From Herbaspirillum sp. RTI4 (lineage in GTDB: Bacteria > Pseudomonadota > Gammaproteobacteria > Burkholderiales > Burkholderiaceae_D), in assembly GCF_034313965.1 (NCBI RefSeq), contig NZ_JAVIWQ010000002.1:3534001-3598000 (forward strand): 64,000 bases of DNA, written 5' to 3'. The position numbers and the translations under genes were made by a program. This document shows positions 1 to 8,803 of the stretch, piece by piece. The notes under the pieces were generated by a model that saw only the letters and a list, made by a program, of their open reading frames with translations, had not been told where the DNA came from and ran no database searches. Within the stretch, counting starts at the first letter, position 1. Each line of letters opens with the position of its first letter.

Positions 1-2368
1 TCTGGTCGGCGCTACCTTCCATCTGATGCTGGTCGTTGATGCGGCGGCCGATGGCCATGTCGCCGATGCTTTGGATCAGGCCGTGTTCGCGGTTGGTGAT
101 GATGGCGGCACCGAGATCAAGTTGATTGCGGGCGGCGATGACGCCGGCTTGTTTGGTGCTGCCGTCGGGGTGGCGTTCGCCGTCGTTGAGGATGGTCTGC
201 GCAGAAATGGCGACGTCGTTGCCGTAGATGCGGCCGAGGTTGTCTAGCCCTCCGTTGAGGCGGATGCGGGTGTTGCCGTCGCCGGCGTTGATGAGGGCGC
301 CGTTCTGGTTGCGCAGGGCGCGGGCTTTGAGAGTCAGGTCACCTACTGCGCTGAGCGTGCCGGCGTTGGTGAGGTCGCCGCTGGTGGTGAGGGTGAGGTT
401 GCGGTGAACGTCGAGGCGGTTGGCGGCAGTTTGGGTGTAGTCGCTGCGCAGGGCGAGGCTGGCGTCGCGGCCGACGCTGATCTGGCCGTCGCCGTTGAGG
501 GTGGCGGTATCCAGATGGAGATCGGCTCCGCTGAGCAGTGTGCCGTCAGTGTTGTCGATGCGTTCGCTGTGGGTAAGCGTGAGGGTGCCACCCGCGCCGA
601 CTTTGGCTTGGCGGGTGTTGCTGAGGGTGCGCGAGGTCAGCGTGACGTCGCCCTTGCCGCCCAGGATGCCGCCGTCGTTGGCGATCTGGGTACTGCTGTT
701 GATCTGGGTTGCACCGGTGCTGCGATTGACGAGGCGGCCGTCGCGGTTGTCGAGGCTGGAGGTGGTGAGAGTGAGCGTGGTGTTCTGGCCGTTGTTTTCA
801 ATGCGGCCTTCGCGGTTGTCGATCTGGCCGCTGGCGTTGAGTGTGATGTCCTTCCCGGCGTGCAGCTGGGCGGCATGGTGGTCGATGTCGCCGTTGCGCG
901 CGTTCAGATTGACGCTACCGGCAACGGCACTGTGGGCATTGGCAAGTACGAGGCTGGTTCCGCTCATGCTGAGATTGCCGCCGACGCTGTGGCTGCCAGT
1001 GGCGCGCAGGTCGCGGGTGGCTGTCAGTTGCAGGTCGCCGTTTTGGGTGGCTTCGCCGTTAGCGGCTATGCCTGCGCCGAGGATGCCGCTGCTGTCGATG
1101 CGGTCGGCCTCGACGATCAGGTTGCCCCCTGCTTTGATTGTTTTGCTGTTGCTGAGCTGGCCGGTGCTGTGGAGGCGGATGTCTTGCTCGCCGGAAATGG
1201 TGCCGCTGTTGTGGAGGTCGCCGGTGCTGTCGATCTGGATGGCTTGCCGGGCGTGCAGGTTGCCGCCGTGGTTCAGTTCGCCATTGCTGCGCAGGGTGAT
1301 GCGCCCTTCTTTGGCGTCGGTGCGCCCGTTGAGGGTGAGCTTGCCGGCGCTGTCGATCAGGATGTCGCCGGTGCTGGCAGCGACGGTGCCGAGGCTGGCG
1401 ACGCCGACGCCGCTTTCGGTGCCGATCAGACGGATTTTATTGGCGTACATGCCGCCGAGCTGGGCGACGTCGATGCTGACGGTGGGGCGCGCTCCTTCGC
1501 CGGAGATCACCTGGACGCCGAGGCCGCTGTAGTCGACGCGGTTGGCACCGGTGATGAGGTTGAGGTCTTTGGCCCAGAGTTCGCCGTTGACCTGGATGCT
1601 GCGGGAGATCAGGTCTAGCTGGTTGACGTTGTTGTCGTTGAGGAGACCCGCGCCGTTGATCTGAATGTCGCCGCGGGTGACACGGAAGGCGTTGAGGTTG
1701 CCGCTGCTGCCGAATTCGGGGACGCCGGTGGTGAGCGTGGCGCGACTGGTGTTGAGGAAGCCGCAGCCGGCGCAGCTGATGCCGTTAGGGTTGGCGAGGA
1801 TGACTTCGGCGCGCTGGCCGGCGACTTCGGTGTAGCCACGCAACATGCTGCGGCCGGGACCGGTGACTTCGTTGAGGATGATGCCAGCGCTGCCGTTGGT
1901 GAGGTTGGGGTTGCCGCTGACGTAGCCGCCGAGCTGAGTGGCCGTGTCTTGCCGGGCGTTGTTGAGGATGACGCCTTGCGGGTCGACGTTGAATTGATTG
2001 TATTGGTTGTGCGAGACGCCGGCGTCGTTGGGCGTGGCGATCTGTATCAGCGGGCGACCGTTGGCGGTGTTGTCGATGACGGGGCTGCGTGCGCCGGCTT
2101 GCGGGTCGCTGAGGATTTGCGCTTGCGCTTGGGGGACAAGGTTGACAAGGGAGAGCAGGAGCAGTCCGCCGAACAGAGCTGCAATGTGAATGCTGAGGCT
2201 GCTCAGTCGACTCAAGGGGCTGATGCCTGCTACTTTATTGCCGCCGCTATTCCCACTGCGGGCGCATTCGCCACGAGAGGAGTTGGCACCGGCGCTGACC
2301 GTTTCCGCGACGACCATGCTTTGACCGCGTTGATGGTTGAATATGACTCGGTAGGCTTGTTGGTTCAT
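1..2368 (-). CDS. TpsA filamentous haemagglutinin-like exoprotein, N-terminal part (runs off left edge)
   Basis: Large secreted adhesin/exoprotein of a two-partner secretion system, exported by the TpsB encoded just upstream. Read on the minus strand from the ATG at 2368, the frame stays open to base 1 (789 codons, 3' end missing). Residues 1-25 form an extended signal peptide region (MNQQAYRVIFNHQRGQSMVV), followed by a hydrophobic segment ending PQAQA. The TPS domain follows, with the NPNGI motif near residue 192 inside NPNGISCAGCGF. The rest is repetitive beta-helix sequence with units such as GDLTNAGTLSA and GRIENNGQN. The start is supported by the ESPR, which begins right at this Met. 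Only 51 bp separate it from tpsB, so the two are probably co-transcribed. Adhesin versus contact-dependent inhibition (CdiA-type) toxin cannot be decided because the C-terminus is outside the window. Confidence 0.93.
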   Translation of the reverse strand, partial: MNQQAYRVIFNHQRGQSMVVAETVSAGANSSRGECARSGNSGGNKVAGISPLSRLSSLSIHIAALFGGLLLLSLVNLVPQAQAQILSDPQAGARSPVIDNTANGRPLIQIATPNDAGVSHNQYNQFNVDPQGVILNNARQDTATQLGGYVSGNPNLTNGSAGIILNEVTGPGRSMLRGYTEVAGQRAEVILANPNGISCAGCGFLNTSRATLTTGVPEFGSSGNLNAFRVTRGDIQINGAGLLNDNNVNQLDLISRSIQVNGELWAKDLNLITGANRVDYSGLGVQVISGEGARPTVSIDVAQLGGMYANKIRLIGTESGVGVASLGTVAASTGDILIDSAGKLTLNGRTDAKEGRITLRSNGELNHGGNLHARQAIQIDSTGDLHNSGTISGEQDIRLHSTGQLSNSKTIKAGGNLIVEADRIDSSGILGAGIAANGEATQNGDLQLTATRDLRATGSHSVGGNLSMSGTSLVLANAHSAVAGSVNLNARNGDIDHHAAQLHAGKDITLNASGQIDNREGRIENNGQNTTLTLTTSSLDNRDGRLVNRSTGATQINSSTQIANDGGILGGKGDVTLTSRTLSNTRQAKVGAGGTLTLTHSERIDNTDGTLLSGADLHLDTATLNGDGQISVGRDASLALRSDYTQTAANRLDVHRNLTLTTSGDLTNAGTLSAVGDLTLKARALRNQNGALINAGDGNTRIRLNGGLDNLGRIYGNDVAISAQTILNDGERHPDGSTKQAGVIAARNQLDLGAAIITNREHGLIQSIGDMAIGRRINDQHQMEGSADQ

Positions 2369-2419
2369 GAGTGTATTGAGCGTCGGTATAAGAATAAGGA
2401 AGACAGCGGCGTGGCAGGA

Positions 2420-4195
2420 TCAGTACTGATAGCTCAGCTGAAAACCGATGGCCGGGCTGGCGTTGGGCATGCCTTGCGGTTTGTAGAGCGACCAGCCGGA
2501 AAAGAGGTCGTAGTTCATGCCGCCGATGCGACCGCGCACGCCAACGGTGGTGCCGACGAGGCTGTCGCCGAGCAAATAGCGGACGCTGGGGCCATAGACT
2601 TTGCCGACATCCAGACCGGCGTAGACCGCATGTTTGCTACGGGCGATCGGGGCTTCGAGGTCGTTGCGCAGGAAGAAGCCGCGTTCGGCGGCCAGCATCG
2701 TTTCGCCGTCGAAGCCGCGCACGGTGTAGCGGTTGCCGATGGCAAACATGTCGCTCATGTAGAGCCGGGAGCGGGTGGTTTGCGCGCGTAAGGTGCCGGT
2801 GTAGGTCAGCGGCTGACCGGCGACGCTGAAGGGGAGGACGAGGTTGGCGTCGAGGCTTTGCAGGCTGTAGCGGTGCATGGGGTCGTTCTCGGTGCGCCAG
2901 TCGGCTTCGCCCTGCCCGCCCAGCCAGGCGGTTCCCCAGCGGTTGGCGAGTGTCAGGTCGAGTTGGGCGGGGCCGAAATAGTGGGTGTGTATCCAGGCCA
3001 GTTCGGCGTAGGTGGTGTTGCGCCGCTGGACGTTGATTTCGGTGCTGTTGATGAAAGAGCTGCTCAAGCGTTTGCCGACTTTGAATTGCCAGCTGTTCTT
3101 TTGCGAGGGGTCGCGCTGGAACAGGTGCGCGATTTTGAGGTCGAGGTTGCGGGAATTGCCGCTGGCGACGAATTGCTGGTAGAGGCCGGCGACTTTCTGG
3201 TGGTAGCGGTAGTTGCCGGCGGACAGGGCTAAGGTCCAGTTGCCTAGGGGCAGGCCGTAATACAGGCTGTTGCCGCCGGTGCCGCGGTCGCCGCCGCGTC
3301 GGTCAACGTCGGTGTTGAGGCTGAGGTTGAGCAGGTCGTTGAGGCCGAGCGGGTTGTCTATGCTCAGATTGAGGCCGCCTTGCAATTTGCCGGTGGCTTT
3401 GGCTCCGCTGTCGTCGAGCGTGGTACTCAGTCGCCAGGGTTTGCTGCGCGTGACGGCAATGACGACGTCGCTTTCGCCGGGGACTGCGCCGGGGACGATT
3501 TCCATGCTGACGTCCTGGCTGGGGACGCGCTTCATTTGCTCCAGGCCCTGTTCCAGTTCGCGCAGGTTGAGCAGACGGCCGGGGCCGGTCGGAAAGGCGT
3601 TGACCCAGGTGCCGCGCTGTTCGGGATCGGCAAAGCGGATGTTGCGGATAATGCCGGGGATCAGAGCGAGTGTGAGTGTGCCGCTGCTTAGTTCTTGCTC
3701 GGGGATGCCAATGCGAGTGGTGCTGTAGCCCTGGATCAAGATCAGGCGGGTGAGGCGTCGTACGATCAGGTTCAGGCCTTCTTTGCCGATGCAGGTGCCA
3801 GCGTATTGATCCAGGTATTGCTGGGCGAAGCGGAACGGGTCGAAGGTGAGCTGGCTGGCTCCGGCTTGCCGGAGTGCGGGCGATAAATGCGGCGGGACTT
3901 CCAGCAGCAGGCTATTGATTTTGAAGCAGGGGGATTCGCTTGGGAGTGCGAGCGATTCCAGCTCATCGGTCGTGGTCTGCGGTGCGCGCAGTTCGACCCG
4001 GGGGGATTGTGATTGATTTTCCCTTTCGACGGCTTCCGACTGGCTGCGGCGGCGCTGTTGTTCGTTGGCATCGATTGAGGTGGATTGCCCTCTTGCATCG
4101 GCAAACGCTGCGCTCAATAGCAACGCCATGCCGGCGTAGTGCATGTGGCGCACAGCGTGCGTGCTGAGCTTACGGGCCGCGGCCTGCTTCTTCAT
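2420..4195 (-). CDS. TpsB outer membrane transporter (ShlB/FhaC/HecB family)
   Basis: Outer membrane Omp85-superfamily pore that secretes the TpsA partner encoded immediately downstream. 591 aa from the chosen ATG at 4195, which gives a classical signal peptide (MKKQAAARK, then a hydrophobic stretch AGMALLLSAAFADA); the frame stays open to 4237, adding 14 hydrophilic residues. After the signal comes a Gln/Arg/Ser-rich linker, then a POTRA domain (about 80-165) containing the paired cysteines typical of this family (SPCFKI, AGTCIG). The C-terminal beta-barrel carries the conserved L6-loop motif VRGFDGE near residue 485 and ends in an aromatic-terminated strand (QLSYQY), the usual barrel-assembly signal. 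Length is normal for the family. The ribosome binding site is weak (AAAAAGAAAG lies rather far upstream), so the exact start is uncertain. Confidence 0.95.
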   Translation of the reverse strand: MKKQAAARKLSTHAVRHMHYAGMALLLSAAFADARGQSTSIDANEQQRRRSQSEAVERENQSQSPRVELRAPQTTTDELESLALPSESPCFKINSLLLEVPPHLSPALRQAGASQLTFDPFRFAQQYLDQYAGTCIGKEGLNLIVRRLTRLILIQGYSTTRIGIPEQELSSGTLTLALIPGIIRNIRFADPEQRGTWVNAFPTGPGRLLNLRELEQGLEQMKRVPSQDVSMEIVPGAVPGESDVVIAVTRSKPWRLSTTLDDSGAKATGKLQGGLNLSIDNPLGLNDLLNLSLNTDVDRRGGDRGTGGNSLYYGLPLGNWTLALSAGNYRYHQKVAGLYQQFVASGNSRNLDLKIAHLFQRDPSQKNSWQFKVGKRLSSSFINSTEINVQRRNTTYAELAWIHTHYFGPAQLDLTLANRWGTAWLGGQGEADWRTENDPMHRYSLQSLDANLVLPFSVAGQPLTYTGTLRAQTTRSRLYMSDMFAIGNRYTVRGFDGETMLAAERGFFLRNDLEAPIARSKHAVYAGLDVGKVYGPSVRYLLGDSLVGTTVGVRGRIGGMNYDLFSGWSLYKPQGMPNASPAIGFQLSYQY

Positions 4196-4587
4196 TGATC
4201 GAGTACTTTCTTTTTGTTGAGTGGCCGTGGCCGTCAACCGCTGATTGCCAGGGGTTTTAGAAAGACTCGATCTTGTCGATATTCGCTATTTTCAGAAATA
4301 TGACGAGTACCAATGTAGAAGCAAATCTACGTAGTATTGCTTATGGAAAAGTATTGAAAATCGTATTCGGGCGAGTTGGGTGCGACTTGAGGAGGCGGGT
4401 CTGTTACGCCGCTTTGACTGGTTTAGTTCTTTGGTGCATGTTCGGGCAAGGCGCTTGCCCCGGAAGATGCGAGTGCAAGGCAAGGCATCTTCAATTTCTT
4501 TGACTTGTATTATGTTTGGCAAGTTGGTTTTGCCTGAGCCGATCTGGCTTGGATTGGCGCATGCATTTGGGGAGCCCCAAATGGAAA

Positions 4588-4620
4588 GCCCGCAGCACGA
4601 ATAAATTCGATGCTGCGGGC
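4588..4620 (-). terminator. 10-bp perfect hairpin, possible weak terminator
   Basis: GCCCGCAGCA and TGCTGCGGGC form a perfect 10-bp stem with a 13-nt loop. On the minus strand the stem is followed by TTTCCATTT, a broken T-tract, so termination would be inefficient. A second small hairpin (TTTGGGGAGCCCCAAA, 4567-4582) lies directly beyond it. Could instead be part of a structured leader upstream of tpsB. Confidence 0.35.
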
Positions 4621-4623
4621 CGG

Positions 4624-4875
4624 TGTCTCCTCTACCCTCTAATGAGATAGGATTTTTAACTGCTTGACGCATAGTGCGCTAGATTTTACCTATAGTCATT
4701 ATGCGCCGCACTATATTTGAAAAAGTGATATAAGACCGAAAATCAGTCACTTCATAGTGATCGTTTGTTAAGGCCTCTTTTGAGGCCTCCTCTATAATTT
4801 CGGACAAAAAAAAGCCCGGGAGCTTTGCAGCTTCCGGGCTAAATCCAATTCTTTTAGAGGTAATTGGAGGAGACA
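4624..4875. repeat. Possible 252-bp inverted-repeat element
   Basis: The ends TGTCTCCTC (4624-4632) and GAGGAGACA (4867-4875) are perfect 9-bp inverted repeats. The similarity continues inward imperfectly: TACC-CTCTAA on the left, and ATTACC-TCTAAA when the right side is read on the opposite strand. The interior holds two further hairpins and a terminator but no transposase. It may be a non-autonomous element or a chance arrangement of SD-like GGAGGAGACA sequences. Confidence 0.3.
4806..4840 (-). terminator. Rho-independent terminator (minus strand)
   Basis: AGCCCGGGAGC and GCTTCCGGGCT form an 11-bp stem with one wobble pair and a 6-nt loop. On the minus strand it is followed by eight T residues (A-run at 4806-4813). 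It sits about 14 bp beyond the stop of the small ORF 4854-5039 and is separate from the typA terminator, so it must serve another minus-strand transcript. Confidence 0.8.
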
Positions 4876-5039
4876 GGTGTAACTATATAGATCGAGGCAT
4901 TTGTCCACAACTTTATTATTCGCATACCTGTTATCCAATTTGTGAATAATACCTTCCATCTGCAGCTATATACATTCTCCCCCACATAGATAAAATAAGG
5001 TTTCGGTTGCAGTGCGGCATAGATAATGCCGTCTCCCAT
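4854..5039 (-). CDS. Candidate small protein or sRNA gene, 61 codons, unknown function
   Basis: An ORF of 61 codons lies between the typA terminator and a strong terminator that begins directly after its stop codon. The predicted product has aromatic and hydrophobic residues throughout (YFIYVGENVYSC, ASIYIVTPVSS) but no domain I recognise. GGGGA abuts the ATG with no spacing, so translation is doubtful. The terminator argues for a transcription unit of roughly 200-280 nt that could equally be a small regulatory RNA. Confidence 0.3.
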   Translation of the reverse strand: MGDGIIYAALQPKPYFIYVGENVYSCRWKVLFTNWITGMRIIKLWTNASIYIVTPVSSNYL

Positions 5040-5086
5040 TCCCCGAATTAAGACTATCCGTCTGCAATAAGCTGCTCCGTAGAAAT

Positions 5087-5123
5087 AAAAAAGGGACGCA
5101 ACCCGAAGGTTCGTCCCTTTTTT
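5087..5123 (-). terminator. typA terminator, bidirectional shape
   Basis: AAAAAAGGGACG and CGTCCCTTTTTT form a 12-bp stem with a 13-nt loop, with T-runs on both strands, 40 bp past the typA stop. It ends the typA transcript. Confidence 0.9.
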
Positions 5124-5163
5124 CTCACCGGTCAGCGCTGCTGCTGACTGACCCGGTCAGGTA

Positions 5164-6999
5164 TTACGAATCGCGGCCAGCCTTTTTGCGTTCGTTTTCT
5201 TTCAGATAACGTTTGCGCAAGCGGATGCTCTTCGGTGTGACTTCGACCAGCTCGTCGTCATCAATGAATTCCACTGCATATTCCAGCGACATTTCGATTG
5301 GCGGCACCAGGCGCACCGCTTCGTCAGTACCGGAGGAACGAACGTTGGTCAGTTGCTTGCCCTTGATCGGGTTGACGACCAGATCGTTGTCGCGCGAGTG
5401 GATACCGATGATCATGCCTTCATAGACTGGATCATTGTGGCTGACGAACATACGGCCGCGATCTTGCAGTTTCCAGATGGCGTAGGCAACGGCAGCGCCG
5501 TCGTCCTGGGAAATCAGCACGCCATTGCGACGACCGCCGAGTTCACCCTTACTGTTGTCCACTGGTGCGTATTCGTCGAACACGTGGCTCATCAAGCCAG
5601 TGCCGCGTGTCAGCGTCATGAATTCGCCCTGAAAACCAATCAGGCCGCGTGCAGGAATACGGTATTCCAAGCGCACACGTCCTTTGCCGTCCGGTTCCAT
5701 GTTCTGCAGATCGCCACGACGACGACCCAGTTCTTCCATGACACCGCCCTGGTTGTTTTCTTCAACATCCACAGTCAGATTTTCGTACGGCTCGTGACGT
5801 TCGCCATCGACCATCTTGTAGACCACGCGTGGACGCGAAACGGCCAGCTCGAAGCCTTCGCGACGCATGTTTTCAATCAGAATCGTCAGATGCAATTCGC
5901 CGCGACCCGACACTTCATAGGTCGAATCGTCGTTTTCTGCTTGCACTACGCGCAAAGCCATGTTGGCTTTCAGTTCGCGGTCCAGACGGTCGCGGATCTG
6001 ACGAGTAGTAACGAATTTGCCTTCGCGGCCAGCCAGTGGCGAATTGTTCACCATGAAGTTCATGGTCAGTGTCGGTTCGTCGATCTTCAACATCGGCAAG
6101 CCTTCCGGGGTGTCCGGTGCGCAGATGGTGGAACCAATGCTGATGTCTTCAATACCATTGATCAGTACGATGTCGCCAGCCAGTGCTTCGTCAACCTGCA
6201 CGCGATCCAGACCACGGAAAGTCAGCACTTGGTTGATACGCGCCTTGGTTGGCTTGTCATCCGGGCCATTCATCCAGACCACGTCTTGCAGGGCTTTGAC
6301 GCGACCGCGCAGGATACGGCCAACGCCGATTTTGCCGACGTAAGACGAGTATTCCAGCGAGGTGATTTGCAGTTGCAGCGGACCATCCGGATCATCTTCG
6401 CGTGCAGGAACGTGTTCGAGGATTGCGTCGAACAGGGGCTCCATATTGCCTTCGCGGATGGAATCTTCCAGACCAGCGTAGCCTTTGAATCCCGATGCGT
6501 AAATGATAGGGAAATCCAATTGCTCGTCGGTAGCGCCGAGTTTGTCGAACAGTTCGAAAGTGGCGTTGACCGCTTTTTGCGGGTCAGCATTTTCACGGTC
6601 GATCTTGTTGACCACAACGATAGGCTTCAGACCCAGGGCCAGCGCCTTGCGCGTTACGAAACGCGTTTGTGGCATCGGGCCTTCTTGCGCATCCACCAGC
6701 AGCAGCACGCTGTCTACCATCGACAGCACGCGCTCAACTTCGCCACCGAAGTCGGCATGGCCGGGGGTGTCTACGATGTTGATGTGGGTGCCCTTGTATT
6801 CGACGGCACAGTTCTTAGACAGAATCGTGATACCGCGTTCTTTTTCGATATCGTTGGAGTCCATCACGCGGGCGTCAACCTGTTGGTTTTCGCGGAAGGT
6901 ACCAGATTGACGCAGCAACTGGTCTACGAGTGTGGTCTTGCCATGATCGACGTGGGCAATGATGGCGATGTTGCGAATAGCGCGTTTTGGAGTTGACAT
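5164..6999 (-). CDS. typA: Translational GTPase TypA/BipA
   Basis: Ribosome-associated GTPase of the EF-G/LepA superfamily involved in ribosome assembly and stress adaptation. 611 aa from the ATG at 6999, the usual length and N-terminus ([20 protein letters not shown]). Visible motifs: G1 [12 protein letters not shown] near residues 12-23, switch region ERGITI, G3 [13 protein letters not shown]4 NKIDR. Domain 2, the two EF-G-like domains III/V and the TypA-specific C-terminal domain (ending [11 protein letters not shown]) complete the protein. The frame extends 17 codons upstream of 6999, but those residues are unlike the family. It is followed by its own terminator and lies 170 bp downstream of truB. 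Confidence 0.98.
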   Translation of the reverse strand: MSTPKRAIRNIAIIAHVDHGKTTLVDQLLRQSGTFRENQQVDARVMDSNDIEKERGITILSKNCAVEYKGTHINIVDTPGHADFGGEVERVLSMVDSVLLLVDAQEGPMPQTRFVTRKALALGLKPIVVVNKIDRENADPQKAVNATFELFDKLGATDEQLDFPIIYASGFKGYAGLEDSIREGNMEPLFDAILEHVPAREDDPDGPLQLQITSLEYSSYVGKIGVGRILRGRVKALQDVVWMNGPDDKPTKARINQVLTFRGLDRVQVDEALAGDIVLINGIEDISIGSTICAPDTPEGLPMLKIDEPTLTMNFMVNNSPLAGREGKFVTTRQIRDRLDRELKANMALRVVQAENDDSTYEVSGRGELHLTILIENMRREGFELAVSRPRVVYKMVDGERHEPYENLTVDVEENNQGGVMEELGRRRGDLQNMEPDGKGRVRLEYRIPARGLIGFQGEFMTLTRGTGLMSHVFDEYAPVDNSKGELGGRRNGVLISQDDGAAVAYAIWKLQDRGRMFVSHNDPVYEGMIIGIHSRDNDLVVNPIKGKQLTNVRSSGTDEAVRLVPPIEMSLEYAVEFIDDDELVEVTPKSIRLRKRYLKENERKKAGRDS

Positions 7000-7173
7000 A
7001 AATAGTTGGTTGCTGTGCCGATGGGAGGCGCGCATTATAGCATGCTGCAATGCACGAACTTTTTTACTGATTCCTTGCCAACAAGTCCTTCTATTTCAAA
7101 GACTTGCTGCATTTCTAATTACGTTGTGATGTCTTGCGATGCACTAACAATGCGTCGCGGCGGCTATCGCGCC

Positions 7174-8115
7174 TTAATTCTGAAATTGCACCGTGGAAAT
7201 CAAACGCTCCGGGGCCAATACAGTAAATTCCTGCATCAGTCCGGTGCCCAGCAATTGCTGGTCTTCCCGTCGATACACACGCACCCGACCGAGTTGTTCC
7301 GGCGCGCTGATCTGCTCCTTGCCAAGCGATAAACGCTGACCCTGTAAAAATCGCTGCGCCAGCACTTCCGGCAATTCCACTACCGGAAACGAGGTGAGCA
7401 AGGCATCGACCGGCATCAATGAAGTGGCGCGTTCCGATTCGGGAATTGCCGCGAACTGCTCCAGGGTGATGCCGTCCTTCAACGTCAGTACGCCGACACC
7501 GGTGCGACGCAAGGCCTGCAGATGCGCCCCGCAACCGAGTGCGGCGCCGATGTCTTCGCCCAGCACCCGAATATATGTGCCCTTGCTGCAACAAACCCGC
7601 AGATGCAGATACGGTGCCTGGTACTGAAGCATTTCCAGTGCATGGATCACAACCGGGCGGGCTTCGCGTTCCAGCGTAATGCCAGCGCGCGCGTATTCGT
7701 ACAAGGGCTTGCCGTCGCGCTTGAGCGCAGAATACATTGGCGGCGTTTGCTCCTGAGGACCACGAAATCGCTCCAGTACGGTGGCGATCTGCTCCGGCGT
7801 AACGTCAACTTCCAGAGTCTGCAACACCTCCCCTTCGGTGTCGCCAGTCGTCGTCTGCACGCCCAGGTGGACTACCGTTTCGTAGGTTTTGTCCGCCTCC
7901 AACAAGTCCTGCGCAAACTTGGTTGCCTCCCCAAAACACAAGGGCAGCAAGCCGGTTGCGAAGGGGTCCAGCGTCCCAGTGTGGCCCGCTTTTTCCGCAT
8001 TCAGCAGGCGCTTTGCCGCAATCAGGGCATCGTTGCTGGAATGGCCGACCGGCTTATCCAGGAGCAATACGCCATGAACGGGAACGCGCTTTTTTTTAGG
8101 CTGGAAAGACGCCAT
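7174..8115 (-). CDS. truB: tRNA pseudouridine(55) synthase TruB
   Basis: Makes pseudouridine 55 in the T-loop of tRNA. 313 aa. The N-terminus carries GVLLLDKPVGHSSNDAL and the catalytic motif GHTGTLDPFATGLLP with the nucleophile Asp50; the TruB family C-terminal region follows. It lies downstream of rbfA in the classical nusA-infB-rbfA-truB cluster, 138 bp after rbfA. Confidence 0.98.
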   Translation of the reverse strand: MASFQPKKKRVPVHGVLLLDKPVGHSSNDALIAAKRLLNAEKAGHTGTLDPFATGLLPLCFGEATKFAQDLLEADKTYETVVHLGVQTTTGDTEGEVLQTLEVDVTPEQIATVLERFRGPQEQTPPMYSALKRDGKPLYEYARAGITLEREARPVVIHALEMLQYQAPYLHLRVCCSKGTYIRVLGEDIGAALGCGAHLQALRRTGVGVLTLKDGITLEQFAAIPESERATSLMPVDALLTSFPVVELPEVLAQRFLQGQRLSLGKEQISAPEQLGRVRVYRREDQQLLGTGLMQEFTVLAPERLISTVQFQN

Positions 8116-8253
8116 CGGGAATCATCAGTGAGGGAAAAATGGAATAAACAGCCCGGTTGCAGGCCGAATAATCAAAAGAAATAAACAGAACAAATATGCA
8201 GGACAAATATGCTGACCTAATAAGTGACCCAAACCGCCAGTGACTAGCGGAAG

Positions 8254-8643
8254 TCAGCTTTCGTCGGCATCCTTGGCACGCGTAGCGTTGGCTTCGTCGA
8301 TCAGTTTCGACATATGCAAACCGCGCACCGTCGAATCGTCATGCACGAAATGCAATTGCGGCAGCGTATGGATGCTGAGACGGCGACCTAATTGCGTCCG
8401 CAGAAAACCGGCTGCCTTGTTCAGTACTTCCAGCGTGCCGCGCACGGCGACAGGATCATCCTGCAAGGTCGTGAAAAACACCTTGGCGTGTGCGTAATCG
8501 GGGGTCACCTGAACTTCGGTCAGCGTAATCATGCCAACCCGGGGATCTTTCAATTCGTACGCGATGAGTTCCGACAGATCGCGCTGGATCTGGTCGGCGA
8601 CGCGCAAGCCGCGGCCGGGAATCGATTTACTATGTTTTGCCAT
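8254..8643 (-). CDS. rbfA: 30S ribosome-binding factor RbfA
   Basis: KH-like fold protein needed for late 30S maturation and 16S 5'-end processing. 129 aa, normal size. Family features: N-terminal [14 protein letters not shown], then [22 protein letters not shown] and the amphipathic [19 protein letters not shown]. Its neighbours infB and truB fit. The 160-bp gap to infB has a small perfect palindrome (TGCCGGA/TCCGGCA, 8764-8778) without a T-tract. Confidence 0.98.
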   Translation of the reverse strand: MAKHSKSIPGRGLRVADQIQRDLSELIAYELKDPRVGMITLTEVQVTPDYAHAKVFFTTLQDDPVAVRGTLEVLNKAAGFLRTQLGRRLSIHTLPQLHFVHDDSTVRGLHMSKLIDEANATRAKDADES

Positions 8644-8803
8644 ATGCGTGTTACTGCCTATCCTGCTGATGTTGCTTATATTACTGAGGGGTTGCCTACC
8701 CTGCTTTCAAGGGGCGGATGCAGCGGCCGGGAATGACATGGCACTGAACATCCCCGCATCGGCTGCCGGATTCCGGCAACTGACGCGGTGAGGCAATAAC
8801 GCT

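Larger units (their letters stand above)
4196..5163. other. Hairpin-rich intergenic region between typA and tpsB
   Basis: About 970 bp without a confidently called gene, clearly more AT-rich than its surroundings. It holds, right to left, the typA terminator, a candidate small ORF on the minus strand, a strong minus-strand terminator, a short AGGCCTC/GAGGCCT hairpin at 4771-4788, and two adjacent hairpins at 4567-4620. The 126-codon minus ORF at 4292-4672 lacks any recognisable protein character and I do not call it a gene. The promoter of tpsBA should lie in 4200-4560 but I cannot assign it. Confidence 0.6.

Noticed and set aside
404..1618. Long plus-strand ORF of 404 codons opposite the tpsA gene
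   Set aside because: Antisense shadow of the repetitive, GC-rich exoprotein gene; composition is Ala/Val/Asp-biased without domains, while the minus frame has ESPR, TPS and haemagglutinin repeats.
4292..4672. 126-codon minus-strand ORF in the typA-tpsB gap
   Set aside because: No protein-like pattern, crosses two hairpins, and has no ribosome binding site.
5353..6996. 547-codon plus-strand ORF opposite typA (similarly 10019-11833 opposite infB and 22313-23764 opposite alaS)
   Set aside because: Mirror ORFs caused by codon bias in well-expressed genes; the opposite strand encodes unmistakable conserved proteins.
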